Origin: Welwitschia mirabilis
Taxonomy: Eukaryota; Gnetophyta; Gnetopsida; Welwitschiales
DNA length: 64,000 nucleotides
Reading direction: 5' to 3'
Assembly (NCBI GenBank): GCA_051453625.1
Contig: JBOZIK010000001.1
Location: 260,632,319 to 260,696,318 of the forward strand
The position numbers and the translations under genes were made by a program. This document shows positions 1 through 12,900 of the stretch, piece by piece (within the stretch, counting starts at the first letter, position 1; every line of letters starts with the position of its first letter). The notes below the pieces were generated by a model, which was not told the origin of the DNA, ran no database searches, and worked only from the letters and a program-made list of their open reading frames with translations.

Positions 1-604
1 GATAGATCTAGGTTTTAGCTTCTTTGCTTATTCTTGTTTTATCCTTATATTTTTTTAGGCATATCATCTTCGAAATTTTCTCTCCTTCTTATTTCTCTAT
101 GTTGAAATGGTCTACTTGTTTGGATAATAAGGCTAAAGGTTTGCCTCTATGTTTAGTAGGCTTATTTGAATGTTTTGAATGTTTACTACATCTGATGAAG
201 TATCTTGACATGAGGTGAATGGTTGTTTTTGGGATGCCTTAAGATTCAGTTCCATTGGTTATTCTTCTAATTGAGAGAATAGGTTGTTAATCCTACTAGC
301 AAGAGTTCATTTAGAGAATGCATATGATCTAGTTGGATTTCTATTTCATCCAATCATTCATTTACTTTGTGTTCCATAATGCACTAGTTAGTTCAATATC
401 CTCTTGAACTCATTTGTATTTTCGTTTTTGCTCTTCCTCTAAGAATAGTTCACACTTTTTATGGTGGGTATTATGTTCTTTTATAGTGCTGTTATAATAG
501 CTAAGTATATGTAACTAAAAGATGGATAGACAAATCATTATAAAATTAGTTTAGTAGTTATCATAACATCCCTTTATGATTTGAATTCCATTAGTGGTAA
601 CTAT
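1..604. other. AT-rich stretch, no gene recognised
   Basis: No reading frame with recognisable protein similarity and no repeat was seen. The one short open frame near the start is hydrophobic and uninformative. If the element whose PBS lies near 1926 extends leftwards on the minus strand, this stretch could be its decayed interior, but no coding motif supports that. Confidence 0.5.
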
Positions 605-1830
605 CAAGAGGTGTATTACTAGGTACCCGAAGTATAATGTTGGATGATATGCAAGTGTCAAGGTTGAAGTTTGATGTTGGATATCTAAGTACAACATTAG
701 AAATTAAAGTGTGATGTTGGACATCCAAGTAAGACATCAGAGAGCTTTATCATGTAAAAACTAGGGCAAAGTGGGCCAGGCCTAGGGTGAATGCGATATT
801 CTAGATGTTTATGAAAGTAAGTGCAATGTCAAGAATTCAGGTGAGACATTAAACATCCAAGTACAACATTGAACATCCAAGTATAAAATCAGAGAACCAT
901 ACCATGTAAAAACTATAGTAGAATAGGATATGCCAAGGATGAACGAGAGGTGCTGGAGGTGAATGGTAGGTTTTGGAGGCCTATGAAAACAAGTGCGATG
1001 TCAGGAATTCAAGTGTAATGTCAAACACCCAAGTGTAATATCAAACATCAAAGTACAATATTAAAGATCCTTATCATGAGAAAATTAAGGTAAAACAAGC
1101 TATGTTGAGGGTGAACGAAAGGTGCCAGAGATGAATGAGAGGTACTAGAGGTCTACAAAAGTAAGTATAAGATCAGGCATCCAAGTGTAATGTCGGGCAT
1201 TCAAGTATAATGTTAGGCATCCAATTGTAACATTGGACATCCAAGTACAATTTCAAACATCTAAGTGCAGCATTAGAGAACCTTATCATGCAAAAATAGA
1301 TAGAATGGACTATGTCAAGGGTGAATTAAAGGTATCAAAGTTGAAGGAGAGCTCCTGGCAGCATATGAAAGAAAGTAGGATGTGAGGCATTTAAGTGTAA
1401 TGTGGAAATAAAGTATGACATCAGACATCCAAGTAAGAGATTAAAGAGCATTATCATATAAAAACTAGGATATAATGAGATATGCAAGGGATAAACAAGA
1501 AGCACTGGAGGTGAATGAAAGTTCCTAGAGGCCTATGGAAGTAAGTGCAATGTCAGGCACTCAAGTGAAATATCAAACACCCAAGTGCGATGTCTGACCT
1601 TATTCCAAGAGTGATTCTAAAGGGAAAAAAAAAAGTACCAAGGCTTTATGAAAGGCGTTGTAGTATTTCAAACTCAAGTATTATGGATCAAGTTTTAGTA
1701 GAGTGGACAGTTCTACAGTCAAGCATAAGGTTTCACAGCATTATAGGATCAAGTGTGATATTGGGTACTCAAATGCAAAATTGAACACCCAGGTGTGACA
1801 TCAGACACTAAAGAGCAACATTAGCCTCAT
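605..1830. repeat. Hierarchical tandem repeat, 20-bp unit inside a ~150-210 bp unit
   Basis: A degenerate 20-bp unit close to AAGTGTAATGTCAGACATCC is repeated in clusters; between 1183 and 1263 five unit starts are exactly 20 bp apart. The clusters alternate with a conserved linker that begins near TTATCATGTAAAAACTAGG and ends with GGCCTATGAAAGTAAGTG. Linker starts lie near 747, 899, 1071, 1283 and 1451. The spacings of 152, 172, 212 and 168 bp therefore differ by about whole multiples of 20, meaning each larger unit carries a different number of 20-mers. No long open frame runs through the array. It ends about 100 bp from a minus-strand PBS, so it may be the leader of an LTR element. Confidence 0.85.
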
Positions 1831-1925
1831 GAACTCTAACATCATCATGGGTCTCATGATGAAATAAGACATCCATTTTTGTTGTTTTCTTGATTTGATG
1901 GAGATGGCAATTTATCATCTTCATG

Positions 1926-1937
1926 GCTCTAATACCA
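1926..1937 (-). promoter_or_regulatory. Primer binding site, initiator-Met tRNA type
   Basis: On the minus strand the sequence reads TGGTATTAGAGC, one transition away from the usual plant retrotransposon PBS TGGTATCAGAGC. It is preceded on that strand by ACATTACATT, so an LTR ending in CA would lie at 1940 and to the right. The element would run leftwards, putting the 20-bp repeat array just downstream of its PBS. No matching second LTR is visible. Confidence 0.55.
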
Positions 1938-1939
1938 AA

Positions 1940-2230
1940 TGTAATGTTTCTTTTTACCCTTTTAAGATTATTTCATTATAAATAAGAACATATAATTATT
2001 ATGCCAGAATCAATAATAATAACAAGGAATAATTTGGTAAAAGATGGATTTCATTATTGGAAGTAGCAGATTACATTCCTCATCATTAGCAAATAGTCTT
2101 AGAATAGTTGTTATAGGTAAAGATATGAACTACAACATTGATCCCTCTCCTGGGATCCTTGGAGATCTATCAAGATTGTTGTTAGTTACATTCACCTCAT
2201 CTATTCACCCCTACCTAATACCATAGGCGT
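1940..2230 (-). mobile_element. Possible LTR 3' part of a minus-strand retroelement
   Basis: This follows from the PBS at 1926-1937: the bases at 1940-1941 read CA at the end of the minus-strand LTR. The segment is AT-rich and holds no coding motif. Its outer limit cannot be set because no partner LTR is in the window, and a gypsy integrase fragment of opposite orientation starts about 120 bp further on. Confidence 0.35.
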
Positions 2231-2349
2231 AAATATCACAATGAAGAGATACGTTTTTTCATACTTAGTTATCGTCATTTATATTTCTTGTGAATTATGA
2301 TCATTTAGCATCTTAACACACTTCTTTACAAAATAGTAAATTTAAAACA

Positions 2350-3050
2350 TTACACTTCTTTTATCTATTAAAATTAAACATAGACTAGCTTATGCTTATC
2401 ATCCAAAAACTAATAGTCAAGTTAAAAATGCAAACAGAAAAATAAAGAAAATGATTAAAATTTTTTTCTATCAATAAGAAATCTTAGGCTTCTAAGCTTA
2501 ATAATATTCTTTGGGATTACCATACTACTTGGTATAATTCTTTTGATTTTTCACCTTATAAACTTATTTACAAAAAAGTTTGTGTTTTATCAGTTGATGT
2601 ATGTTATAACTCTTATCATTCATTTCATTAAAGTAATCTTGTAGACATTTATGAAAATCTTAAAAATAGATTAATCCAACTTAATTGATTAGATTAAAAA
2701 TGTATACATCTCATACATTGTCATCTAATTCATAAATTCCAAGGTAAGTTTAAACATTATAAAAGTTACTTCATAACAAGTTTGAACTAGGTCAACTTTT
2801 CTTTTATACAAGAGTGCATCTTTTACAAAACAAGTCAACTTCTAAATGGTTATGCCCTTGTCTTATAAAGAAAGTACATTCTAGTGGGTCTATTGAGATT
2901 TATAACTTAGACACTAGGAAGATTTATAAAGTTAATGGATAAAGGTTGAAAATATATGATAGACCTTCTAATGTAACCATGAACATGATAGAAGAACTTG
3001 TCTTAGAGGTTATCCTTGATGAGGATAACTTTCTTAGTACCATTATTTGA
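2350..3050 (+). pseudogene. Ty3/gypsy integrase C-terminal fragment (Athila/Tat-like)
   Basis: This is the end of a pol polyprotein. Integrase inserts the reverse-transcribed element into the host genome. At 2394-2462 the translation is AYHPKTNSQVKNANRKIKKM, matching the conserved integrase signature usually written HPQTDGQTE. Further on come FSPYKLIYKK (cf. 'SPFQLVYGK') and, near 2880-2950, GSIEIYNLDTRKIYKVNG followed by a stop and RLKIY. That is the GAVE...FKVNGQRLK tail typical of plant gypsy integrases. The frame ends at a TGA at 3048-3050 and contains several stops and frame changes, so it is dead. The catalytic Asp-Asp-Glu part and RT are not visible upstream. Confidence 0.85.
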
Positions 3051-5251
3051 ATTCTCTCTTATCTAATTTATTTGGTGAATGTTATTACTTATTTAATTAT
3101 CTTTAACTTAACTTATGTATTTACTTTATGAATTTTCCATAACTAGTATGCTTACTTGGTCATTTTATGGTGATAAGATTGAATGAATCCAATATTAAGA
3201 TATTTACATGTTTATGAATTTTACTTTGAAGGAAGATGCTTTAATTCATATATTGTTCTTAATGATATGAGATCTTTGATTATTTAGATGTATTCATTTT
3301 TCTCTTTCATCTCACTTCTTCACCTTTCATCTTTTTGAGTGTGTGGTCATGTGGGATTTATTTCAAAGAAATAAAAATAAAAACATAATGATCATGATCT
3401 ATTGTATCTATGCTAAAATAAATGGTCACCATGGTGTTCCATCGTAATAGAGTAATTTTTTCTCAAATAAAACTTTAAGAATGTTAATAGCTATAGGAAC
3501 TCCACTAGGAGGTCAGTTGGTCATGCTTTATAGATCCTTACTTCTCTGACTATGGTTGTATTCCCCTCATCATGGAAAGTAGTAATAAAACTTTAACCTA
3601 TAATGATGTTTTTGGTATCACCATAGGAATTCTTATTTCTTAGACTCTTAGTATTTCTACATGATCATTTCAATTTTGAGTATTAGGACATGTTTTGAGG
3701 TGTAAGAAGATGAGTTTATTTATAAGCAGCTTTTGGTCTTATCATTTATTGTTTTGATCACTTAATATTTAGTGTCATTATAATCATTGCATTTTTGAGT
3801 AAAAGTTTATGAAGATAGTAGATTTTGTCATTTATCTTTACTTGGATTACTTTATCATGTCTTCTAAGGGGGTTTTCTAGGTTAGGATTTAGGGTAGATA
3901 TGCTATCTTTTTAATGTTCCTAGTTGTTCATTTTTATTTTATTTTCGTTCTTCTTTGATTGATTGGTTTGATATTTGAAAGTCATTTCTGTACTTTATCA
4001 TCATCATTTTTAGGATCTTATTAAATAGTGATTTTCTTATTATTATTTCATTTTTACTATTTTTTTTGAATTAATAAAAGTTAATTTTATTTTATCATTT
4101 TAATTAAATGATGTTCTTTACCATTTGCATGNNNNNNNNNNTTGGAGTTCTACATAATTTTTATGATCAATTTTTCAGTCAGGCATATTTGTTGAATTTA
4201 TTTTATCATGATTTGTTCTAGTTAATGCATTTTCATCTCATCTTTTGATTATTTGAAGTTTTCCTTATTTCTGATACTTATTCATCATGATTATTCATTG
4301 TTCCTTATCTTTTGGACTTTCTGATAAATTCTTATACCTTCATGCTAATGCTTGAGCCTAACTTATTTGGCTAACATTTTCATTTTTCTAAAACTTTTGA
4401 AAGTTGTGTCATCTAGCTAGTTATCCAAATAACTAATGGATGATAGCCTGAAACTCTTCTAATAGTCACCTAGAGCTATTATTTAGACAATGTGACTAGA
4501 CAACATTGTGATAAAAGCATGGCCTGACCTTCTTTGCCATCATTTTTCTTCATTCTTGTATTATTTCTCTTCATTCTTTCATAAGTCATGTATCACATTA
4601 GGACCCATAAATAGTTTGAATGTTTCACCAGTTAATTTCACATCCCAAATTACTAGATTTTATCAGATTTACCAAATGAGATATTTTTTTTCATTCTCTT
4701 ATTAATTTTTTATTTTTCTCACATCTTTTTAACTTTTGAAGGTTAGTTTTCACATATAACATTTAATTTTTCATGCTCTTCAATTTGATACTTATGGATC
4801 TGATTTTCATTAGTTATTTTATGAGATATCTAAATTTGTGTATTTTATGAAGTATAATTAGTTTTTTATTTTTAAAACTTATTTTCTTAAAAACTGTAAG
4901 CCAGAAATATAATGGTCCTTATAGGAAAAATGATTAGTATAATGAGCTCCATGCTTCTACTAGATTAGATTTTTAATTTAAGAACTTTCATTTTTAACCT
5001 TCTATGAGGCCCACCTATTTTACACTTTTCCACTTTGTTTACATGTCATGCTTTTTCTTAACATGATTAAATAATACAGAATGCACTAATTCTCTTGAAG
5101 AGAGGGGTAACAAGACATATTTTCATGATTTTTACATAAAAAACTAATTTCTAGGATCAATTAAAGCTTTTAAAAGATAAATTTTAGTGATTTCTATAAT
5201 ATCTTGCATTATGTACTTCACATTTATGATTGGTTAGACCATGCACATGAT
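3051..5251. other. Non-coding AT-rich stretch with a 10-N gap
   Basis: No protein motif was recognised on either strand. Ten N stand at 4132-4141. Position suggests the spacer between the gypsy integrase and the degenerate frame at 5252, but nothing in the sequence proves they belong to one element. Confidence 0.5.
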
Positions 5252-6477
5252 GAGCTAGACAGGTAGAGGCAGAGGCAGAGGCTAAGCTACCAAAGTAGGA
5301 GGCAAGCCCACTAGTTTTACCTATGATTGAGTGTGAATAGCTCATGCATCCACCGCCTTGATAGGCTTGACCACTCTCTATTTAGTTAGCTTTTATCTAA
5401 TTAGAGAAATACTTTGGAGATTTCATAAATAGCATTGAGTTAGAGGCAGATCAGATATTAACTAAGATATATCTTAAAAGGATTGTGCATGTACATGGAG
5501 TCTATTATGCCTCCAAGACTAAATAGTTCTATAACATAATGCATATTGAGAGATGATTTGATGCTTGTAACCACTTGGTTGATATGATTATAACTTTAAT
5601 ATGTAGCCATAAGATATTCATTTTCCTAAGACACATCACTAGAGTTATTGAGTTAGATGGCATTAAGAGTACATGCATTTATTAGACTAATAATACAGAG
5701 GAATGTTGTGCTCATAACACAACATATACTAGCTAATGTTATAGGTGACAGATGGAGAGTTTTGATGATACATCTGTCATCCACCTATCAAATTCTACAT
5801 AGAGGGTTGATTCATAACATCAACCCATCTTTTCATAATAGTCATACCATGGTAGCACATTTATAGATATCAGTAGTATTGAGATAAAGGAAGCAAATGG
5901 ACCTTTTAACATTTATCTAGAGGAGACTCGAGATAGTGAGTAAGGATCATTAGTTACAAACTCTAAGATATCTAGACCTTCTCTTAGCTATGTTTATATG
6001 GCTTGATTATCTGATCTTATGGGGGAGCAGAGACTTACACATCTTTAGAATCATCTCATTTCCTATATGACATGGACATATGGATTCTAGTAGAGGTGGA
6101 AAGACCTCAGGTACAGAGACCTATGGTTGGTGTGATATTTGAGTAGATATAAACTATTCTATTTGACACAATGTAAGGTCTTAAAGAGGCTATGAATCAA
6201 GGTTTTAGTGAGCTACATTAGAGGATAACTACTATTAAAAGGAGAGTTCAATACACTGAGGAGTAGCTCACTTATTTGCATGATTGTGTATTATACATTA
6301 AGCATGATATGATAGTTTACATCCCAGAGGTAGTTAGATTATAGGATATGAAACTACATAGTCCATTATAACATTTCTTGACCATCATTTTCCTATAGAT
6401 TTTGAGCATCCTCCATCGTATTCACCTACACCTGAGCCTGTTATATGTCAAGAGTTTATTTTAGTATGATGAATGAA
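5252..6477 (+). pseudogene. Unrecognised degenerate reading frame, possible retroelement accessory ORF
   Basis: I do not recognise the family. A continuous coding flavour can be followed across stops. It starts with a basic Gly/Arg run (GRGRGRG, near 5262), then EKYFGDFINSIELEADQI near 5402. A stretch open at 5657-5866 contains VIGDRWRVLMIHLSSTYQIL. A coiled-coil-like part near 6150-6300 contains GLKEAMNQGFSELH, and a Pro-rich end near 6385 contains PIDFEHPPSYSPTPEP before a double stop. The order (basic head, folded middle, coiled coil, Pro-rich tail) and the position about 2 kb after a gypsy integrase resemble the extra ORF that plant Athila- and SIRE-type elements carry after pol. That link is inference. 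Confidence 0.4.
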
Positions 6478-8504
6478 TTAATTTATTAAATTATATTATA
6501 TATCTTCCCTCCATAGATTATACTTAAAAACTCATGTTTTTATAGACATATCATTTTTTAAAGTATCATCATGGTGTATACTCTTATTTTTTTGAGATAT
6601 TATGTACAACAGTTATTATTATTAAGACATTTTATGATGATAATATTTTATATTATACATGATTCTTTTTATGATGTGCTGTACAATTAAGAGGAGGAAT
6701 ATTAATTTTTTTGAGTTTTAATGTTTATCTTTTTGAAAAATATTTCTTAAACTTCTATTTTTCAAGAGTATTTTTTGAGCCTATCGTCTCCTCCATTATC
6801 TAGATAATGATCAAGATAATAGGACAACCACTTACTTTACATAGGACAAATGTTTAACTATCTATTTTTGACATTTTTATTCTACATTCTGAGATTTCTG
6901 AGATCATTTTTGAGTTCATTTTACAATTTCCTAGTTGATTTATCTTTAATCAATTTGGCTTGCAATCATGGTTGTTTATCTATTTTTTTAAAGAACTGAT
7001 AAGGCTAAGTGGAGGATTATATTGTGCTACCAAATTATATGTATTTAATAGGGTATTTTAAGTAGTTTTACAAGGTATTAGATAGGTTTATATTGAGTTT
7101 TGAAAATAATAGATAGCTAGGCAAATATTATGAAAACATGCAATATTCATTACATTTGATATAATTAAAGACAAATCACAATAATTTCTGTATAAAGTAG
7201 AAATATTGTAATTGAAAATGATAATCTAACATAATAAACATTTATACAAAGCTAATAATGCAACTTATCATCTAGATAACAATATGAACAATAGAAGAAG
7301 TTATGCTAATTAGGATGCTTGCTAGATCAAATTAGTAGCTGATATGGATCATGTATGATGTGGCATCATCTCCTGTGACATCTAGACAACTAGCAGGCTG
7401 ACATCTAAATCTATCTATTCATCAAACTTCACCAAAAGTACACCATATGTCATGAACCTTCTTGCACAACCATTAGGACTTTATTGTGTCTATTCATGTT
7501 TGTCGTTTTTAGAGCCTTGTTTGTACCAAACGCCTCCTTTACCCTCAACTCTAACTTTATCATATTTGACATTGAAAATTCTTATGACAGGAGATCAAAG
7601 GGTATAAGATTAATTCTTTATTGTTATAGAGAGACATTTTTCTTCTTGTTAGGCTATGTATCCTTCATTGAGATGCTACTGCTTTATAACGTAGATGTTG
7701 ATTTAAATATAATCAAAACTCTATTTTTCTTTTTATATCTTTTGTTAGGTACATATCTCTTATGGTTTATGTTGCTTATGATTTTGTTATAGCTTCATTT
7801 ATGATATAGATCATGAGGGCAATCTTTGTTAAGGTTAATAGTAGTAGTTTAGGTGCATTGCATTTCATTTCCTAGATTAACTTGCATTATTTTCATTTTT
7901 TATTTGATGCACTTGATAAATTAGATTGGTTTTGATTTAGTAATGAATTTCCTTAATGAATCTAGATTATACAGGGCCAATATCCTTAATAGGTTGATTT
8001 GCTAATCAAATAAAGTTGTATTTAAATTAGTTGTGCATTTCATTTTCATAGTGTGCTTCTTTTGCATTGTTTGCTTGCATTGCATTTTGTTCTACTTAGA
8101 ACATACATACATATTTTGTTTGAAATCAAATTTCTTTCTTCTGATCTATGCCTTCAACAAATTATGACATTTGGGTTACTCTTATCTATACTATTATGTT
8201 GTGTTTTGTAATATATATTTGTAATTGATATGATTTAATAAGAATGTGAAATATTGCACAAATACACACTAAAATTAGGGGCCATATCATCTTGGTAACT
8301 AATTCTATCTTATCTTTTGTAGCTTAATATTTGATAAACTTAATAGTTTAAAGTTAAAACCCCTAAATCCACTTTTATAATTAACTAACTGATAATACCA
8401 TATGTTTAATTATAAAGAAATGTTTTGCATTTGATAATTCATCCCTTAATTATGATAAAATACTCATTGTGGAGCTCTAAACAATTTGGTAAGATTAATT
8501 GAGA
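6478..8504. other. Non-coding AT-rich stretch
   Basis: Nothing recognised. An open frame of 102 codons at 7484-7792 encodes a hydrophobic, low-complexity peptide and is most likely chance in T-rich DNA. Confidence 0.5.
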
Positions 8505-9750
8505 TTCAAGTTAGTATTATGATATCTTATAACTTTTTATGTAAGCAGTGTAATGTTCTATAGCCTTCTCTAACATCTAAAAGGGATTCATGTTAGTAGT
8601 GTAGTGCTCTACACACTTTTAAAATGTTTAAGTTAGTAGTGTGACATCCTAATCCTTCTATGGGATTCATCTAGGCTACATGTTAGAAGTTTTATATTCT
8701 ATACACTTCTAGAGTAATGATGTTAGTAGTATGACATTTTGTAGTCTTTTATAGGATCCATCAATACTCTATGCTAGTAGCATAATTATTTATACACTTC
8801 TAGAGTAATGATGTTAATAATGTAGCATCATATAGCTTTCTATATGGTTCAATGAGGCTCTATGTTAGTATATTGATGTTTTATTACATTTTTATAGTAT
8901 GATATTAGTAGTATTATGTCTTATAGCCTTTTCTAGGAATTATTACGACTTCAAATTAGTAGTTTAACTTCCAAAACACTTTTGAGGTGATGATGTTAGT
9001 ATTTTAGTTTTCCATAGCCTTCTATGACATTTATCAAGGGTCTATGTTAGTAGTGTAGCACTTTATACTCTTTTGTAATGATGATGTTAGTAATGTAGCA
9101 TGTTATATCCCTTTATAAAATTCAATAAGACTTCATGTTAGTAGTTTAATATTCTACATCCTTCTATGAGATTCAATGAGGATTCATATCAGTAGTATAA
9201 CATTATATAAACTTCTATAATGATGATGTTATTAGTATGATGTCCTATAGATTTTTGTTGGATTTATTGAGACTCTATGTTAGTAGTTTAGTTTTATATA
9301 CACTTCTAGAGTAATAATGTTAGTGGTATATCATCTTTTATCCTTCTCTGAGGTCCCTTGAGGCTTCATCTAAGTTCTATAACATCTTATACACTTCTTG
9401 AATAATGATGATACTAGTGTGATAGTCTATAACATCTATGGAAATCACTAAGGCTTCATGTTATTAGTGCAATTTCCTATACACTTTTAAATTAATAATG
9501 TTAGTTTATGATACTTTATAGTCTCTAGAATCCATTGATCCTTTATGTTAATAGTGTAATATTCTATAGACTGTTAGAGTGATGATGTTAGCAATGTAGC
9601 ATCCAAAAACCGTTTATAAAGTTTATTGAGGATTCATGTTAGGTGTGTAGCATCTTATATACTTATGGAGTGATGATGTTAGTATTGTTACATCCTATAG
9701 CCCTGTATGAAGTTCATCAAGGCTCCATGTTAGTAGTGTGACATCAATTT
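8505..9750. repeat. Degenerate ~91-bp tandem repeat, about 13 copies
   Basis: Anchors reading close to TGATGTTAGTAGTGTAGCAT recur at about 8718, 8809, 8901, 8991, 9081, 9221, 9313, 9405, 9494, 9581 and 9671, mostly 87-92 bp apart. The 140-bp step from 9081 to 9221 is one and a half units. Each unit is made of two related halves. One half is ATGTTAGTAGTGTAGCATCC plus TATAGCCTTCTATGAG. The other is ATGTTAGTAGTAT plus TATACACTTCTAGAGTAATG. This suggests a ~45-bp ancestor that doubled. No long frame runs through it. It could be a minisatellite or satellite seed, or a leader repeat of an eroded element. Confidence 0.85.
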
Positions 9751-9860
9751 TTAATTCACTTATGCTTTATCTTATTTCATTAATGTCACTCTAGAGTCAA
9801 CATGATTATCACTTTTTACATCACATCAATATCACTATCACATCGTTATAATACCATTAT

Positions 9861-9932
9861 AACATTTACTATTACTTAATATTACAACATTTACTATTAC
9901 TTAATATTACAACATTTACTATTACTTAATAT
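9861..9932. repeat. 25-bp tandem repeat, three copies
   Basis: The unit AACATTTACTATTACTTAAT plus ATTAC starts at 9861, 9886 and 9911; the copies are virtually identical. Such near-identity stands out among the decayed surroundings and points to recent slippage. Confidence 0.9.
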
Positions 9933-12900
9933 TTCATTATTTTCTTAATAAATAAGAGAATGGGAATCTATTTATCCATTGTTTTTATTACTTCTTCATT
10001 CATTTTTTAAAGGTAAATTTATACTCTATTTTACTTTTTTCTTTTTATCTTCTTGCTCTATCTTTTCTTATTACTACATTTTTAGAATAACATGTTTTAT
10101 TATTTCTATTTATCTTTTCTAAGTTTTTTCAACTTGATTATTACATATTTGACATTGTTTTACTAGAATTGACTTCCTTTTCATAAGGTATGTTTTAAAA
10201 GTTATTTTTAAAATTTATATGGTTTAATTACAATATTAGATTTCCAAATGAGAAGGGTTACAAATTATTAAATCAATTAAATTTTAAATGGGTATTAAAT
10301 TACAACCTATTTGACCTCATGTTCTTTCACATCAATGTTTATTATCCTTATATTTTCATGATTCCAAATTCAATTTGTGATTTGTTTGATCCTGAAACCC
10401 ATTTATTCTACCATATTCATCTTGATGCTATCTATGTTACTTTACAAAATATAAAACATGCTTTTGCATTCTTATATAGATCCCTCATTTTCAAAACATT
10501 TTCTGCCTATGAAATAGAGGCATTATATTTCTTTAAAACCTCTTTTTATGACTTCCTATAAATAAAGGTGCATTGGTAATGGTATTATAAGATGAACTTA
10601 GAATTGATTTCAATGTTATATTATGTATCTTTAGGTTTATCCATAGTTCATTATGGCTTCCTTTATTCTTACTTATTATAACTTATTAAGTATGCTATCT
10701 ATCTCTTATCTATGGCTTATCACAAGAAGGTTACATTTGATTAGAGTCAAATGATTTGATCAAAGGTTATTTCATAATTACATGAAGCTAAGCTAAATTC
10801 TAATTTAGAATTTCTTACTTGTGGTAGTATCCTTCTCTTTATTTACTTTTTCTTTATAAAGTGAGCTCTTTTGTGAACATTAAACAATCTAAAATTTCTA
10901 ATGTTATCGTTATGCCTGTTTATTCTTTGTATATATTTCATACTTATGGAATCATCCTTGATTTTTGTAAGGAAAGTAATCTCATGTATTCCTTGATTAG
11001 TAAAGTTCATTCATAAAAGTTAAGATAATAAGTTCCTTTTTTACTTGATTATTTTTTTGTTTTAACTTTCTTAATGAACATTGTTTATTCTATAGATGAA
11101 TGCATAGGAAGATTTTCCTCTACTAATCCTTCATCATAGTAAGAAAAGAAACACTATACGTATTATTTATTTGTTCTTTACTTTCTTAGCATTCTATTTC
11201 TATTTAATTAATCCTGATCATTTTTTAAAAATTATCCTAAACCACCTTATTATAATATTTAATAAGAGAAAGCTATGCTTAGTATGGATGAATATAGAAC
11301 TACTTATTTTAAGGTAGAAGTAACTAACTTCTTATGATTACCTTCATTAATTAGTTTAGAACTTTTGCATTTTTTTAGAATTTGAAGAAGATTAATTTGA
11401 TGAGATAATAGGTTTTAATCCATTTTTACTAGTGGCTTACTTCTCTTTAACAACTTTATTCTAAACAAGGGGATTTAATACATTAGAAAGGCCTATCTTG
11501 TGGTGATATTTATAAAAACCCCTCTATGGAGTCTGTTTATATTCATTCCGTCATCTATTTCTTCTTTTCACATTGACAAGACATTACCTATAGGGATTTT
11601 ATGTTTCATTGTTAAGATACAAGCATCAATATTCTATATAGATCAAGTAAAATTGTTGAAGATATTGATTATAAGATAGCAAAGCGATAGATCTTAATAA
11701 GAGAATGTCTTTCATTAATAAGACCACATAGATTACAATCTTGGTAAGGACTTTTAGGTTGTAAGATCTGATAGCTTTACTTAGTACTATACTACAAATC
11801 CATTATAGGATTCTATTCATTATAACTTTGAATTAAGGATAAATGAATTATAAGCATTATACCACATAACCCATCATATGTGATAATTAAAATCATTAAT
11901 GTTTAGGATTCACATAGGAGAGTTATGTATTTTTCATTCTTTCTAACTTCATTTTTAGACAAGATCTAGTTTATGCTTTTTAGTCTTTTTCTTTGCTAAT
12001 CCTAGACAAGATTAATCTACTTTTCCTAGAGAATAAATCTCTTAAATACTAATAGACATAAATGAATATATCATTAGTAATCCTCTCATTAAAAAATGCT
12101 CAGATTATCCACCAAAATATTTACTAAGCCATTTTTTAAAGAGGTTGTTAGTAGATAATAACAATTTGTGAAGTTTCTATCATGTGTATAAGATTTAAAA
12201 GAAGCATTTAAATGCCTCAATTTACTAAATTTTCATAGCCTCAAATTAATACTATAATAAGTCTATGATGATGAATCACCTCAATCACCTTCTTCTTGAA
12301 GTGATTGAAGGTGAAATGCTTTACAACCTAGTTGAAGGTTCTTTAGGTGATTTGTATTTACATACTTCTCAAGGTTATGACTAGTCCAACTAGAAGTGAT
12401 GAAGTTTTATTACCAAAATAAATAGCTTATCTTCCTTTTTTTTAATGTAATTTTCCCTATAATGTGTTCTTTCTTTCGTTATTATTTTAAAAAGAATTTA
12501 TCCATTATTATGGATTCTTTTATTCTAATATTACTTATAGCATTTCCATTTTCATTTTGTAAAAATAAGATCAAAATCATAAAATTTTAAAATAAAAACT
12601 TCTTTAAATATAAAATAAAAAAACTCCCTTTTTACCAGCAAAATGCATATTGGATAGTAAGAAAAAAAATTTAAGGAAAAAAGAAAAATACTTTTCTTTA
12701 TTAGCCTTAATTTAAATCTTTACAAGTTTCACTTTAGTCAAATTTAGTGTTTTGATATAATGGCTTGGTGAGATCATGCTAACTTTAAGGTCTATTTTGT
12801 ACGACCATTAGGAAAATAGGACAAGTTATCAAAATCATTAACATACCTATGTAACTCTTATATCTATCCCATGCTTTCCTAAGAATTTCATTTAACATTA

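Noticed and set aside
605-1830. CRISPR-like array
   Set aside because: The 20-bp units are contiguous and diverged, without unique spacers, and the window is plant DNA.
7484-7792. 102-codon plus-strand frame that looks like a membrane protein
   Set aside because: Hydrophobic bias is expected from T-rich DNA; no motif, no context, and no codon bias different from the surroundings.
10319-10561. 80-codon plus-strand frame
   Set aside because: Aromatic- and Ile-rich translation of AT-rich DNA without recognisable similarity or neighbours.
12277-12313. Hairpin as possible microRNA precursor
   Set aside because: Arms of only 13-16 bp with mismatches, far shorter than plant pre-miRNA stems.
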